Positions 16,820 to 27,078 of a stretch of DNA of 64,000 nt are shown here, in pieces (the first letter of the stretch is position 1; each line of letters opens with the position of its first letter). The DNA comes from Lysinibacillus_B sp050613145 (GTDB lineage: Bacteria > Bacillota > Bacilli > Bacillales_A > Planococcaceae): positions 3,410,001 to 3,474,000 of the forward strand of contig NZ_CP192507.1 of the NCBI RefSeq assembly GCF_050613145.1, written 5' to 3'. A program made the position numbers and the translations under genes. Under the pieces are notes generated by a model. It was not told the DNA's origin, did no database searches, and saw only the letters and a list, made by a program, of their open reading frames with translations.

Positions 16820-18058
16820 TTAGTAATACTTATACGTTTCTTCTACCCATTCATCCGCTTCACGCTGAATTTGCATAATCGTCTCTTTGGATAGCTCTAG
16901 TTTCGCGGCCAGTTTTTCCACGTTTCCCCAGTCAGCTTTACTTAGGGCAATACTAAACTGCAAGTATGGCGACATTTCCGTTTCTCCCCCGCTAATCGTT
17001 TCAACAATCTCTTCGGGAAACGGCAACTGCTGTAAAATCATATTCATTGGGCGTCGTAGCAAGGCGTCAATTAATGAAAACAGCCCAATTAAAAAGTATT
17101 CCGAGAAATTTTGCTTATAATTTAATTTCGCTACTTTTTCACAAACCTTTGCACGAAATAACGAGCGGCGCATTAATTCATTAAATACATCTGATTTATC
17201 TTTATTTCCTACTTCACGCATAGCAAGTAAATAAATCCACTTTCTTAACTCCGATAAGCCAAGCATTAATATCGCCTGTTTAATGGAACGAATTTTTGAT
17301 TTAGAGCGCTTCGTTGATGTATTAATCAATTGCAACAATTTAAACGATACGGAAATATCACGTTCAATATTTTCTGCCAATTCATTAATATTTGGTTCAT
17401 CATCACGTAATAACGAAATGATATGAAAATATTGAATTGTATTTGCAGGAATATCCGTTGCTTTAATGACTTGTGGTTGTTCAAAAAAATAGCCTTGAAA
17501 TAACGTGTACCCTGAATGCTTCGCTACCTCAAATTGATGGTGCGTCTCTACCTTCTCAGCTAACAGCTTAATATGTGGGCATTTTATTTTCACTTTGTTT
17601 TCAATTTTCATCCGTTCAAGTAACGAAGATAATAAGAAATCTACCTTTATATAATCTATATAAGGAAATAAGTCGTCATAAATTTGCACGCTTTCATCCA
17701 ATACAAAATCATCTAATGCTATTTGAAACCCTTTGCTTTTTAAATTTCGAATACGTTCAATTAGCTCTGCTGTAATCGGCACATCTTCTAAAATTTCAAT
17801 CACAACTTTTGTTGGATCTAAATAGTCTGTGAGCGGCCCCATTAATAAATTTTCAGTAAAGTTTACAAAACATGGACGCCCTTTAGTCACTTCATCAATC
17901 CCTATGTTCACAAAAGAGTTTACGAGCACATCTACTGTCGCCGCATCTGAATCAACCATGGGAAAAGAATTATTTTCTTTATTGCGGTATAATAGCTCGT
18001 ATGCAACAACTTGTTCATGAAGATTGAATATAGGTTGTCTGCCGATAAAAACTTCCAC
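16820..18058 (-). CDS. yuxH: EAL and HDOD domain signalling protein, YuxH-like
   Basis: A 412-residue two-domain protein. Residues 1 to about 200 form a short EAL-type barrel starting GRQPIFNLHEQVVAYELLYR, with ALDDFVLDE in place of the full catalytic set, so cyclic-di-GMP hydrolysis is doubtful. Residues 200-390 form an HDOD domain (SVSFKLLQLINTS, IKQAILMLGLSELRKWIYL). Such proteins are thought to be regulatory. It is monocistronic, with its own terminator. Confidence 0.9.
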   Translation of the reverse strand: MEVFIGRQPIFNLHEQVVAYELLYRNKENNSFPMVDSDAATVDVLVNSFVNIGIDEVTKGRPCFVNFTENLLMGPLTDYLDPTKVVIEILEDVPITAELIERIRNLKSKGFQIALDDFVLDESVQIYDDLFPYIDYIKVDFLLSSLLERMKIENKVKIKCPHIKLLAEKVETHHQFEVAKHSGYTLFQGYFFEQPQVIKATDIPANTIQYFHIISLLRDDEPNINELAENIERDISVSFKLLQLINTSTKRSKSKIRSIKQAILMLGLSELRKWIYLLAMREVGNKDKSDVFNELMRRSLFRAKVCEKVAKLNYKQNFSEYFLIGLFSLIDALLRRPMNMILQQLPFPEEIVETISGGETEMSPYLQFSIALSKADWGNVEKLAAKLELSKETIMQIQREADEWVEETYKYY

Positions 18059-18213
18059 ACAAATTGCCTCACTTTACAGTTTTCTTTATCGTATTATAAC
18101 ATGTTTTGACTGTTTTAATATGATAATAGAACACTATTATTTATATATTTTCCCATTTATATTACAACGATATAAAAAGGATAAGAAGAAAGCCCCTCTT
18201 ACCCTCATAATTT

Positions 18214-20184
18214 TTATAAATATTTTTTAAACCATTCAATCATTTGCGTTAAGCGTTCTACACGTAAGTTCGGAAGTCCTGTACGGGATAAGTTATGATC
18301 GCTCTCTGGGAATCGAACGAAGCTCACTTCTTTTCCTAGTGTTTTTAGTGTGATATAAAGTTGTTCAGCTTGTTCAATGGGACACCTAAAATCCTTTTCG
18401 CCGTGTAAAATAAGCAGCGGTGTTTCTATATTTTCTGCATATTTTAAAGGTGAAAACGCCCACAGTTTATCGACAGATTTCATATCCGCAAAGTGCTGCC
18501 ATTCGCTAAAGTAATACCCAATGTCAGATACACCAAAGAAACTAATCCAGTTTGAAATGGAGCGCTGTGTAACAGCTGCTTTAAAGCGATTTGTCTGTCC
18601 TACAATCCAGTTTGTCATAAAGCCACCGTAACTACCACCTGTCACACCCAAACGATTACGATCAATCCAACGATAATTTGCTAGAGCATAATCAAGGCCT
18701 GCCATAATATCCTCATAGTCACCACCACCATAATCGCCACGTACACCATCGACAAATGCCTGACTATAACTATGACTGCCACGTGGATTCACATATAACA
18801 CACCATACCCTTGTGCTGCTAGTAACTGCATTTCATGGAAGAACGTATTCGCATACATTGTATGAGGTCCACCATGTACTTCCACGATTAACGGATACTT
18901 CTTGCCTTCTTCGTAATTTGTTGGTTGCATGATCCAACCATGTACATCCCCAATCGATGTTGTGTACACAATCGCTTCAGGTGTTGACAGTGGAACTTTC
19001 TTTAACAATACTTCATTAAAATCCGTTAATTGACGACGTTCACCTGTTGTAATATCAAAGTAGAATAACTCACCTGGGAAGGTTGGGTTTGAAATGGTTA
19101 AAAGCGCCCAGTTTCCGCTACGTGCTACATCATAACCGTAAAGATGCTCCCCTTCAGGACTCGCTGGGAAAATACACCCTGCTAAATCGGCATAATACAG
19201 ACGTACATCCCCCATCGTTGATAATTGGAAATACAGCGCGTTTGTTTCTGTCCATATAACCGCTGGTGTATCTACCCCTTGCTGTACGTCAGCAACGGCT
19301 AAATCGCCAACAGGTGCATCTAACATTTCCGTTATATTTTGTGTTAGCTTTGTTTCTGTATCATATACGTATACTTGCGCATGCGTAGCGTTTTTATAAG
19401 AAGCATCACTACCAACGTACGCAATATAGCGATTATCAAATGAAAATGTCGCTCCACCGTAATGACCATCTGCGTCTACTAATATCGCCTCTTCTTTCGT
19501 TGCTACATCCACAATATAAAGGGGTGTACGGAACTCATAATCTAAATTTTCTGCTCGGTTAACACCTACAATAATTTGTTGTCCATCACGTGAAATACCT
19601 ACTAAACTATGGTGATAATCACCTGATGTAAACTGCTCAAGCGATTCGTCTGCAAGATGTAATACAGCGATTTGCGTAAATTGATCTTGTGGACGTAAAC
19701 CTACACCACCGATGCCGTCCATCTTATACTTCATACCGTTCACGACATATGCTTGCGGCAGTTTATCCCCTTCTTTTTCCAGCTGATCAATCATCGTTTT
19801 TCCTTGCTGCACACGACCAGCAAGCCATATTTTTTCACCGCAAGGACTCCATAAAAATGAACTAACCCCGTTCGGTAAATCCGTTAGTTTTTTTGCTTCT
19901 CCACCGCGCACTTGTAAAATGTATAATTGATTTTTTTCATCTCGATTCGATAAAAAAGCAAGCTGTTTGCCGTCTCGTGACCATTGCGGGCTACTAATTC
20001 GTTCCTTTCCAAACGTCCATTGCGTCACATCCCCTGATTCAATATGCACATGGAATAAGTGTGAATAATACTTATTATCCTCCTTATTCATTTGCGTACG
20101 AATAAATACCGCTTCTTCATTCGAAGGCGATAATACTGGATTTGCAATGGATTGCAAAGTATATAAATGATTCGTTGTTAACAT
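18214..20184 (-). CDS. S9 family peptidase (acylaminoacyl-peptidase/prolyl oligopeptidase type)
   Basis: A 656-residue cytoplasmic serine peptidase. The N-terminal about 380 residues form WD40-like PD40 beta-propeller repeats (SPQWSRDGKQLAFLSN, SPCGEKIWLAG). The C-terminal alpha/beta hydrolase domain has the nucleophile motif GGSYGG (Ser about 518), an aspartate in GEKDFRC (about 598) and a histidine in ESDHN (about 630). It would remove residues from short peptides; exact specificity is unclear. No signal peptide is seen. It stands alone between the EAL-HDOD gene and a repeat-containing gap. Confidence 0.9.
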   Translation of the reverse strand: MLTTNHLYTLQSIANPVLSPSNEEAVFIRTQMNKEDNKYYSHLFHVHIESGDVTQWTFGKERISSPQWSRDGKQLAFLSNRDEKNQLYILQVRGGEAKKLTDLPNGVSSFLWSPCGEKIWLAGRVQQGKTMIDQLEKEGDKLPQAYVVNGMKYKMDGIGGVGLRPQDQFTQIAVLHLADESLEQFTSGDYHHSLVGISRDGQQIIVGVNRAENLDYEFRTPLYIVDVATKEEAILVDADGHYGGATFSFDNRYIAYVGSDASYKNATHAQVYVYDTETKLTQNITEMLDAPVGDLAVADVQQGVDTPAVIWTETNALYFQLSTMGDVRLYYADLAGCIFPASPEGEHLYGYDVARSGNWALLTISNPTFPGELFYFDITTGERRQLTDFNEVLLKKVPLSTPEAIVYTTSIGDVHGWIMQPTNYEEGKKYPLIVEVHGGPHTMYANTFFHEMQLLAAQGYGVLYVNPRGSHSYSQAFVDGVRGDYGGGDYEDIMAGLDYALANYRWIDRNRLGVTGGSYGGFMTNWIVGQTNRFKAAVTQRSISNWISFFGVSDIGYYFSEWQHFADMKSVDKLWAFSPLKYAENIETPLLILHGEKDFRCPIEQAEQLYITLKTLGKEVSFVRFPESDHNLSRTGLPNLRVERLTQMIEWFKKYL

Positions 20185-20297
20185 ATGTATTCCTCATTCC
20201 ACTAATATTTCGATTCCCGTAACAATAGTATATCACTCCTTAGCTCTTTTTCAAAAGACGCTATTGAATAATTTGATTTCTCTATATTGCATAATAC

Positions 20298-20445
20298 ACA
20301 TTAATTGACCTTTTATTGTTAAAGAGGATCTTAACGTTGATTTCAGCTACAGCTGAGTCGCCTCCGCTCCAATCAACGAGCAAGCGCTTTTTATAAACCA
20401 TTCCACTAAAAAGTACGCTTCCCATCTACTGATATTGTATTAAAC
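20298..20445. repeat. AT-rich intergenic repeat, family 3, copy 1
   Basis: This fills most of the gap between the peptidase and acyl-CoA ligase genes. It shares with 55300-55425 and 58858-59020 the words CCTTTTATTGTTAA, ACGTTGATTT, CTACAGCTGA-like, AATCAACGAGCAAGCGC-like and CATTCCACTAAAAAG-like, in the same order and orientation. It also recalls the GTTGATTTCCGCT portion of the family 1 elements and may be a decayed derivative. No coding capacity is seen. Confidence 0.6.
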
Positions 20446-20513
20446 TTTCTTAAAAGTATTTGCGCTAGTCGAACGTTCCACATAGGCTTCCTTAAAATGG
20501 CTCATCCATTTAA

Positions 20514-20550
20514 AATAAAAAAACGCTATTACCAAATTGAGTAATAGCGC
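20514..20550 (-). terminator. Terminator after the acyl-CoA ligase gene
   Basis: On the minus strand CGCTATTAC pairs with GTAATAGCG and is followed by TTTTTTT, 13 bases beyond the stop codon. Confidence 0.9.
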
Positions 20551-20562
20551 AAAGCATTAATA

Positions 20563-22116
20563 TTAACTTACAGTTGATATTTCTTTTAATGAGCGACGTA
20601 AAATTTTACCTGTTGAGTTTTTCGGTAATTCATCTAACACTTCAATCACTTTTGGTACTTTATATTTGACGATATGCTCTGCACAATAGCTTTGAAGTTG
20701 CGCTGGTGTCATGGACTTATCTTTTAATACAACATAAGCATGTACTGCTTCTCCCAAATTTTGATCAGGTAACCCTACTACCGCTGCTTCAATGACATTT
20801 GGATGTGCAAATAGCACTTCCTCTACTTCGCGTGGATATACATTGTATCCACCTACGATAATCATATCCTTCTTGCGGTCTACAATATAGAAATAACCTT
20901 CCTCATCTTTCTTCGCTAAGTCCCCCGTATATAGCCATCCATCACGAATAGCTACCGCTGTTTCCTCAGGAAGCTTATAGTAACCTTTCATCACATTTGG
21001 TCCACGTACAATGAGCTCACCCACTTCTCCAACGGGTACTTCATTGCCTAATGCATCCACCACTTTATTGTCCACATTGACGATCGATTGTCCAATCGAT
21101 CCTGCTTTCCGCTCACGGTCTAACGGATTGAAGCATGTCACCGGAGAGGCTTCTGATAAGCCATATCCTTCTGAAATACGAACATTAAATTTCTCCTCAA
21201 AGTGATGAAGAAGCGATACTGGCATAGATGCACCACCTGAGACAGCAAGGCGTAAGTGTTCAAACGCTTTCGGATTCCCTTCCTCAAATTGATATAGGAA
21301 GTTAAACATCGTTGGTACACCTGCAAATACAGTTGCTTTATATGTCTCTGCTAGCTCAAAAATCTCACTTGGGCTAAAGCGCGGTGCTACAAGAAGTGTC
21401 GCACCTTTCATTAAAGGGGCATTCACGACCACTGTTAATGCAAACACATGAAATACTGGTAATGTTGTAATGATACGGTCATCACCTGTCATTTGTAAGT
21501 ATTCACCTACATCACGTGCATTGGAATACAAATTGCCATGTGTTAACATGGCACCTTTTGGTTGCCCTGTCGTACCTGATGTATACAAAATGACCGCTAT
21601 ATCCTCTTGCTCAACTGCAACAGGATCAACCGTAGTGGTTGTATTGGCTAACACATGTGTAAATAGCTTCGTCTTTGCTTTCGCATCATCACTAAGCGCC
21701 GTAAATTTCTCCCCCACGTCCGGCGTCGTTTCACAAATGATGTAGCCCTGTACTTGTGGAAAGGCTTTTACACCTATCTCTACAAGTGGCAATAGCATGT
21801 CGAGTGCAATGACCACCTTTACATCCCCATTTTGAATAATGTACGAAATTTCATCCGCTGTATAAATTGGATTAATCGGAATAGCCGTTGCACCAATTCG
21901 CATTGTTGCATACAACGAGATTAAAAAGTGCGGTGTATTGCCAAGTAACAATCCCACATGATCCCCTTTTTCAAGTCCTAAGTCTTGTAAAGCTTTTGCA
22001 AAACGTCCTACCGTCTGCTCAAACTCCCCATAACTTGTCCCTTGTCCCATAAAATAATACGCTGTCTTTTCTGGTTGTTCGAAAGCCTGTTGTCTTACTT
22101 GTTCAACTAAATTCAA
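20563..22116 (-). CDS. Long-chain fatty acid-CoA ligase family protein
   Basis: An ANL-superfamily adenylate-forming enzyme of about 517 residues. The P-loop-like YTSGTTGQPKGAMLTHGN, the SEGYGLSEASPVTC motif, the adenylate-binding YTGDLAKKDEEGYFYIVDRKKDMI and the C-terminal lysine in NSTGKILRR are clear. It would activate a fatty acid with ATP and CoA; chain length is not determined. Start choice: AAGGGGG touches the ATG at 22125 but is nine bases from a TTG at 22116 (MNLVEQVR), so TTG is preferred; an upstream ATG at 22158 lacks a ribosome site. Confidence 0.9.
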   Translation of the reverse strand: MNLVEQVRQQAFEQPEKTAYYFMGQGTSYGEFEQTVGRFAKALQDLGLEKGDHVGLLLGNTPHFLISLYATMRIGATAIPINPIYTADEISYIIQNGDVKVVIALDMLLPLVEIGVKAFPQVQGYIICETTPDVGEKFTALSDDAKAKTKLFTHVLANTTTTVDPVAVEQEDIAVILYTSGTTGQPKGAMLTHGNLYSNARDVGEYLQMTGDDRIITTLPVFHVFALTVVVNAPLMKGATLLVAPRFSPSEIFELAETYKATVFAGVPTMFNFLYQFEEGNPKAFEHLRLAVSGGASMPVSLLHHFEEKFNVRISEGYGLSEASPVTCFNPLDRERKAGSIGQSIVNVDNKVVDALGNEVPVGEVGELIVRGPNVMKGYYKLPEETAVAIRDGWLYTGDLAKKDEEGYFYIVDRKKDMIIVGGYNVYPREVEEVLFAHPNVIEAAVVGLPDQNLGEAVHAYVVLKDKSMTPAQLQSYCAEHIVKYKVPKVIEVLDELPKNSTGKILRRSLKEISTVS

Positions 22117-22265
22117 TACACCCATCCCCCTTGTCGCGTAAATGAACTGAATATTCATTTTATTGCTATTATAAAATAGGTATATTAGTAAAACAATAGG
22201 TTTTTTGTATTTTATTCCGTTTTTCTGTCAGAAACAAATTGTTTTTTCTACTTTATTCAATCACA

Positions 22266-24194
22266 CTAGTCATTCACATGGGCAATATAACGCCAACGAA
22301 TCATATAAAAATAAACAACTTGCACACAAACAAATAGAAAGAAAGCGACAATAATTTCTTTTACAATAATGAGGTTAATCACATCTTTTAATACAGATTG
22401 AAGTGCGATAAATGCAAATGTACTATGCAAAAGTGCCATACCCCATGGCAAGAAAAACTGCGGTGCTAAATGTCTTGTAATCAATCGTTTTTGTTCTGCA
22501 TCTGTTAATCCCATTCTCTTTAAGACCGCAAATTGTTGACGTTCACGTTCGAGGTTTGCATACAACTTAAAATAAATAAAACTCCCTGCGGCCATTAAAA
22601 ACACAATGACTACTAATACACCTGACACAGTAAATAAAGAATACATAGCTAATATATAAGAATAATTTAAACCTGTATTTTCAAAATAAAACGGCAATGA
22701 ATAGACAGTACTTTTCACATATTCTTGTGATACTAATTGTTGAATAGATAAGCCAATATCCTTCGCCTCTATCCAGTGAGGAATATCAAATGCATATAAA
22801 TGATAGCTCGGTACCTCTTCAGGAATAGCTAAAGGTTTGGTTAATAGCTTATAATCCTCATCGCTAATAATAATGGAGTTTCGGCTAATAATGGATGTCG
22901 GAAAAATGATTTTAGGATATACCCGGTCGATTGTAATCGGCACATTATTTTCTGTCAGCACGGTCTCTACTGTCATCTCTTCCAGTGTTTTAATGGACTC
23001 ATCTGAATACGGTATAAACATCCCTTCTCCCGCATTCAGTCTAACGAGCGGAAGACCGTATGAAAATAACATCCGGTTAATGTCCGTTTCACGGAATACT
23101 TCCACCTCATTCGATGTGGCCAGCGATGTTTGTTTAATCACTTGAAAGCGTGTCACATGGTAGGAAAAACCTTGCTCCTCTAGCTCATTAATAATACTGG
23201 ATACATGCTCCTTTTCATAAGGATTATCGAAATGTCCCTTATATACAATGCCGAGTGGATTGAGCTTATCATACTGAGCCGTATAAGAAGAAAGCGCAGC
23301 GAGCAGTACGACGCATAAAAAGGCCAACATAGATACCATTGTGACAACAAAAAACATTTTGGCATTTTGACGCATTGTATAGATTTGTTCAGCAACCGAT
23401 AACATACATGCCTTATGCCAATACATATCTTTTCGCCGTTTCAATAAATCAAAAATAAAAAAAACAGTGTCCGTAAAAAAATAAAATGTTCCAAATGTCA
23501 CAACAATCGGAATCAATAGCGTAAAGGTAAAGAGTGTCGTTTTCGTCGTAATCACAGCAAACATATAACCAATGCCAATTAAAACAAGTCCTAAAATAGC
23601 ACGTCCCTTTGAATAACGATCCGATACATCTACAGCACGTGCTTTTAATAAATGCGTCAATTTATGCTCAGGTGTGTACATCACACTACCAATCGAAATA
23701 ATAATAAAAGCACCCATAAATACAGCAAACGTCAATAAAAACGGACCCCATGATACATATAATGGTAAATCCTCTAAGCTTAACATTTCACGGATAATCA
23801 TAAAAAAGAATTTTGAAAAGGCAAAGCCAAATAATATACCACTAATACTTGAAAGAGCGCCAATTAGCATCGTTTCCAAAAACACAAGCCGTCCAAGTTG
23901 CTGCCTCTCCATACCAAGATGAAGTAAAATCGCAAATTCTTTAGAGCGAGCTTGTAAAAAAGCCTTCATTGAATAAAAAATAAAAAACCATGAAAACAAC
24001 ACTAAAATAACTTCTGCAAAAACCATCCCAATAATCGATGCTTCCCCTAAAAAGCCATTTTCCATATCCGGATGAAACATCAGCATGGAATATAAAAAGA
24101 ACACAAATACAGAAAAAAAGCTCGCCATAAAAAAGGCTGCATAATTACGGAAATTTCGAAAGACATTACGGTAAGCGAATTGTTGAAAAGTCAC
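22266..24194 (-). CDS. ABC transporter permease, BceB-like
   Basis: A 642-residue FtsX-superfamily permease with about ten membrane segments. The large extracellular domain (about residues 310-520) between segments seven and eight is the hallmark of Bce-type peptide-antibiotic sensors and transporters. Conserved RNVFRNFRNY at the N-terminus and ARSKEFAILLHLGM and ERERQQFAVLKRMGLTD repeats are seen. The start is a GTG at 24194 with GGAGGA eight bases upstream, and it overlaps the ATPase gene by 29 bases. It is expected to work with the upstream ATPase and two-component genes. Confidence 0.9.
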   Translation of the reverse strand: MTFQQFAYRNVFRNFRNYAAFFMASFFSVFVFFLYSMLMFHPDMENGFLGEASIIGMVFAEVILVLFSWFFIFYSMKAFLQARSKEFAILLHLGMERQQLGRLVFLETMLIGALSSISGILFGFAFSKFFFMIIREMLSLEDLPLYVSWGPFLLTFAVFMGAFIIISIGSVMYTPEHKLTHLLKARAVDVSDRYSKGRAILGLVLIGIGYMFAVITTKTTLFTFTLLIPIVVTFGTFYFFTDTVFFIFDLLKRRKDMYWHKACMLSVAEQIYTMRQNAKMFFVVTMVSMLAFLCVVLLAALSSYTAQYDKLNPLGIVYKGHFDNPYEKEHVSSIINELEEQGFSYHVTRFQVIKQTSLATSNEVEVFRETDINRMLFSYGLPLVRLNAGEGMFIPYSDESIKTLEEMTVETVLTENNVPITIDRVYPKIIFPTSIISRNSIIISDEDYKLLTKPLAIPEEVPSYHLYAFDIPHWIEAKDIGLSIQQLVSQEYVKSTVYSLPFYFENTGLNYSYILAMYSLFTVSGVLVVIVFLMAAGSFIYFKLYANLERERQQFAVLKRMGLTDAEQKRLITRHLAPQFFLPWGMALLHSTFAFIALQSVLKDVINLIIVKEIIVAFFLFVCVQVVYFYMIRWRYIAHVND

Positions 24195-24939
24195 CTACTT
24201 GTCCTCCTAACAAACTGAGCACATTTAAAATCCTTTGGAAAAACGTCTGTCTACGCTCATCTTTATAAATTTCATTAAAAAATTCACCATCTTTTATGAA
24301 AAGCACCCGATCACAATAACTTGCGGCAATCGGATCATGGGTCACCATAATGATGGTCGCTTGCTTTTCTTTATTCATTTCTGAAAGCAACTCTAATACC
24401 TCACGTGCTGCATTCGAATCAAGATTACCCGTAGGTTCATCCGCTAAAACAAGTGATGGCTCATGGATAAGCGCTCGTGCAATAGCTGTTCGCTGTGCTT
24501 GCCCTCCTGAAATTTCATTTGGACGCTTCGCTAAAATAGTGCATAAATCGAGTTTATCGACTAATCCATTTAATCGTTCTTCCATAAATGCAATCGGTTT
24601 TTCATCTAATGTTAATGGCAAAATAATATTCTCCTCCACCGTTAACATAGGCAATAAATTAAAATCCTGAAAAACGAAACCGAGCTCACGTCTCCTAAAA
24701 TACGCTAACTCGGTACTATTTAAACTTTGCGGGCGCATACCATTAAAAATAATCTCTCCACTCGTTGGTGTATCAATCATTGAAATTAAATTTAAGAGCG
24801 TCGTTTTACCACTACCAGATGGGCCCATCACTGCTACGAACTCACCTTTTTTCACTTCAAAGCTCAACTGGTTTAATGCGCGTGTCGTTACTTTTCCTTC
24901 ATACACTTTCGTTACTTCATTAATCGTTAAAATGGACAT
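24166..24939 (-). CDS. ABC transporter ATP-binding protein, BceA-like
   Basis: A 257-residue MacB/LolD-type ATPase with Walker A GPSGSGKTT, Q-loop FQDFNLLPML, signature EISGGQAQRTAIARAL, Walker B LVLADEPTGNLD and switch VTHD. It pairs with the BceB-like permease, whose gene it overlaps. Together they resemble modules that detect and relieve bacitracin-type or cationic peptide antibiotics. The C-terminal about 20 residues past the core are encoded by the overlap region and are not conserved. Confidence 0.93.
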   Translation of the reverse strand: MSILTINEVTKVYEGKVTTRALNQLSFEVKKGEFVAVMGPSGSGKTTLLNLISMIDTPTSGEIIFNGMRPQSLNSTELAYFRRRELGFVFQDFNLLPMLTVEENIILPLTLDEKPIAFMEERLNGLVDKLDLCTILAKRPNEISGGQAQRTAIARALIHEPSLVLADEPTGNLDSNAAREVLELLSEMNKEKQATIIMVTHDPIAASYCDRVLFIKDGEFFNEIYKDERRQTFFQRILNVLSLLGGQVGDFSTIRLP

Positions 24940-24948
24940 ATTCTCTCC

Positions 24949-25377
24949 TTATTCAACATGTATTGGTATATCAAGTATCCACGGAAGAACCACTTCAAAG
25001 CTAATTTCTAAAATGTCCCCTGACATTTCTTGTGGAATCGCATCATGTTCCTGTGTTAATGAAAAACAATGCCCCTCAATGACCAAGTCCCATCCGTCCA
25101 TTTCCCCCTCTACTAACTCCCCACAAAGATGATAACTACCTGTATACATCACCATTGTGCCCTCTTCTACAGGGTAGTAAGATAGTTGGCTTGGCTTCAA
25201 AATATCGATTCCTAACCGTTCAAAAAATGTAAGAACTTTCGGATCTTTAATACTGCACACTTCCATATAGTTTAACCACTCTACAACATCAGTTTTATAG
25301 TTAATCTTCTCATATACTTCTTTTGTTTTTTGACTATCAATTACTAATGTCCACTCTTCTACTTGAATCGGTTCCAC
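24949..25377 (-). CDS. Unknown protein embedded in the Bce-type operon
   Basis: A 142-residue, acidic, soluble-looking protein that I do not recognise. No signal peptide or membrane segment is visible. It is rich in Glu and aromatic residues, with cysteines in EVCSIKD, HLCGEL and GHCFSL. It sits 10 bases after the sensor kinase and 9 bases before the ATPase on the same strand, so it is almost certainly co-transcribed and co-translated. Standard Bce modules are RSAB without a gene here, so it could be an accessory regulator or immunity factor, or it could be unrelated. Confidence 0.8.
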   Translation of the reverse strand: MEPIQVEEWTLVIDSQKTKEVYEKINYKTDVVEWLNYMEVCSIKDPKVLTFFERLGIDILKPSQLSYYPVEEGTMVMYTGSYHLCGELVEGEMDGWDLVIEGHCFSLTQEHDAIPQEMSGDILEISFEVVLPWILDIPIHVE

Positions 25378-25387
25378 ATCATCACTC

Positions 25388-26374
25388 CTAGTGTTGAAAA
25401 ATGATTTTAACGGTTGTTCCTATAGGTACTTCTGATTCGATCATTAGTTCATGTCCTAGCTTTGCGCAAATTTCTTGTGCAATATATAACCCCATTCCCG
25501 TTGACTCACCTGTTTTACGTCCATTTTCGCCTGTAAAAAATGGCTTCGTCACACGTGATAAGTCTGACTTTGGAATACCAATCCCTTCATCCATTACACA
25601 AAGCGTTACACTTTCTCCCTGCTTTGTAGCTTCAATCATAATTTTTTTATGCTCTTCAAACGTATATTTTACTGCGTTTGTGATAAATTGAGTTATGACA
25701 AACTTAAGCCATTTGGAATCACTCATCACAACGATTTCTTCGTCTATTTTCATTTCTGGAAATACCTTATTTGCAATAAACAAACGTTTATTTTCATTAA
25801 TTGTAGACGTGACAAGTTGCTTTAAGTTTACTTGTTCTACTTGTAAATCTTCTTGAAAATTTTCAAGTCGTGCATTCATTAATACCATTTCAAGGCCACG
25901 CTTTAAACGATCTACCTCTTCTTGAACACTTCGCTTATCGAGCGATTCTTCTTGCAATAGTAATTCTAAAACCGCTACCGGTGTTTTCATTTGATGAATC
26001 CACTGATTGGTAAATTTATATTGACGCGTCTGTTTCGTATAGAGCGCCTGCACTTCCTGCTGATATAACTTGTACAACTCATGCATATAGCTTTCCGTTT
26101 GATAGTACTCCAGCGTTTTGGCATTTTTCTGTAAAGCATCATCCATCTGTGTTGGTAAATGAACAATTTTTTTCAAATAACGTCGACGCAACATATAACG
26201 AATCGTTAAAAAAGACCCAATTAAAATAACGCTCATAACGATAGAGTACATCGCTGTTGCGAAATTTCGAAATCCTTCCAACCAGTACAGCATTAAAGTA
26301 AACAGTACGATCAATAGTTGAAAAATAAGGTATGACAGATGTTCTTTCAAAAATAGCTTTAGTCCTGCCCCCAT
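25388..26374 (-). CDS. Intramembrane-sensing histidine kinase, BceS-like
   Basis: A 328-residue kinase with two N-terminal membrane helices (residues 12-60) and almost no extracellular loop, typical of BceS kinases that sense through their partner transporter. The phosphoacceptor region is QWIHQMKTPVAVLELL; N-box ITNAVKYT, G1 DEGIGIPKSDL and G2 TGMGLYIAQEI are intact. Its start codon shares one base with the stop of the response regulator gene upstream (TAATG). Confidence 0.92.
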   Translation of the reverse strand: MGAGLKLFLKEHLSYLIFQLLIVLFTLMLYWLEGFRNFATAMYSIVMSVILIGSFLTIRYMLRRRYLKKIVHLPTQMDDALQKNAKTLEYYQTESYMHELYKLYQQEVQALYTKQTRQYKFTNQWIHQMKTPVAVLELLLQEESLDKRSVQEEVDRLKRGLEMVLMNARLENFQEDLQVEQVNLKQLVTSTINENKRLFIANKVFPEMKIDEEIVVMSDSKWLKFVITQFITNAVKYTFEEHKKIMIEATKQGESVTLCVMDEGIGIPKSDLSRVTKPFFTGENGRKTGESTGMGLYIAQEICAKLGHELMIESEVPIGTTVKIIFQH

Positions 26375-27078
26375 TACATTTCCTCCGTACTTAAAATAAA
26401 CCGATATCCTGCTCCGCGCATCGTTTCAATACTCGATGTAACACCATAATCCGCTAACTTTTTTCGAACACGCGTCATATTTACATTTAATGTATTTTCA
26501 TCTACAAATACTTGATCATCCCACAAATGTTCAAGCAGCTGATCACGCGACACTACTTTTGGTGCATTGCCCATTAACAAATCTAAAATGGTGCACTCCT
26601 TTTTCTGTAGCGGAATAATCGTCTCTTTTACATGCAACTCCATTCTTTCTAAATATAACGTAAGCTGCCCTTGTTTAATTGTACGCTCCTCTTGTTTTGG
26701 TGCGTATTCTCCGTATGTTCGACGTAAATGGCTACGAATTTTTGCCAGTACAATTTCGTAGTTGAATGGCTTCGTAATAAAGTCATCGCCACCATTTTCA
26801 AGCGCAAAAATTTGATCCATCTCACCTGACCGTGCAGAAATAAATAAAATCGGACACGTTGTATATTGACGTAACTGACGACACCAGTAATAACCGTCAT
26901 ATGTAGGCAAATTAATGTCGAGCAACACAAGATGCGGATTAAAACGTTTACATTCTTCAATAATATTTTCAAAATTTTCAACAATGGCTACATCATATTG
27001 GTATTTCCGTAGTGTTTCTGCGAGCAATGAAGCAATTTTTATATCATCCTCGACTATATAAATCCGGTGCTTTTCCAT
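26374..27078 (-). CDS. OmpR-family response regulator, BceR-like
   Basis: A 234-residue regulator with an N-terminal receiver (acidic pocket EDD, phosphoacceptor in LVLLDINLPTYDG, Lys in FITKPFN) and a C-terminal winged helix (KKECTILDLLM, VNMTRVRKKL, TMRGAGYRF). It is the first gene of the Bce-like operon, followed by the kinase, an unknown gene and the transporter pair. It probably activates its own transporter genes; no operator could be assigned by eye. Confidence 0.93.
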   Translation of the reverse strand: MEKHRIYIVEDDIKIASLLAETLRKYQYDVAIVENFENIIEECKRFNPHLVLLDINLPTYDGYYWCRQLRQYTTCPILFISARSGEMDQIFALENGGDDFITKPFNYEIVLAKIRSHLRRTYGEYAPKQEERTIKQGQLTLYLERMELHVKETIIPLQKKECTILDLLMGNAPKVVSRDQLLEHLWDDQVFVDENTLNVNMTRVRKKLADYGVTSSIETMRGAGYRFILSTEEM

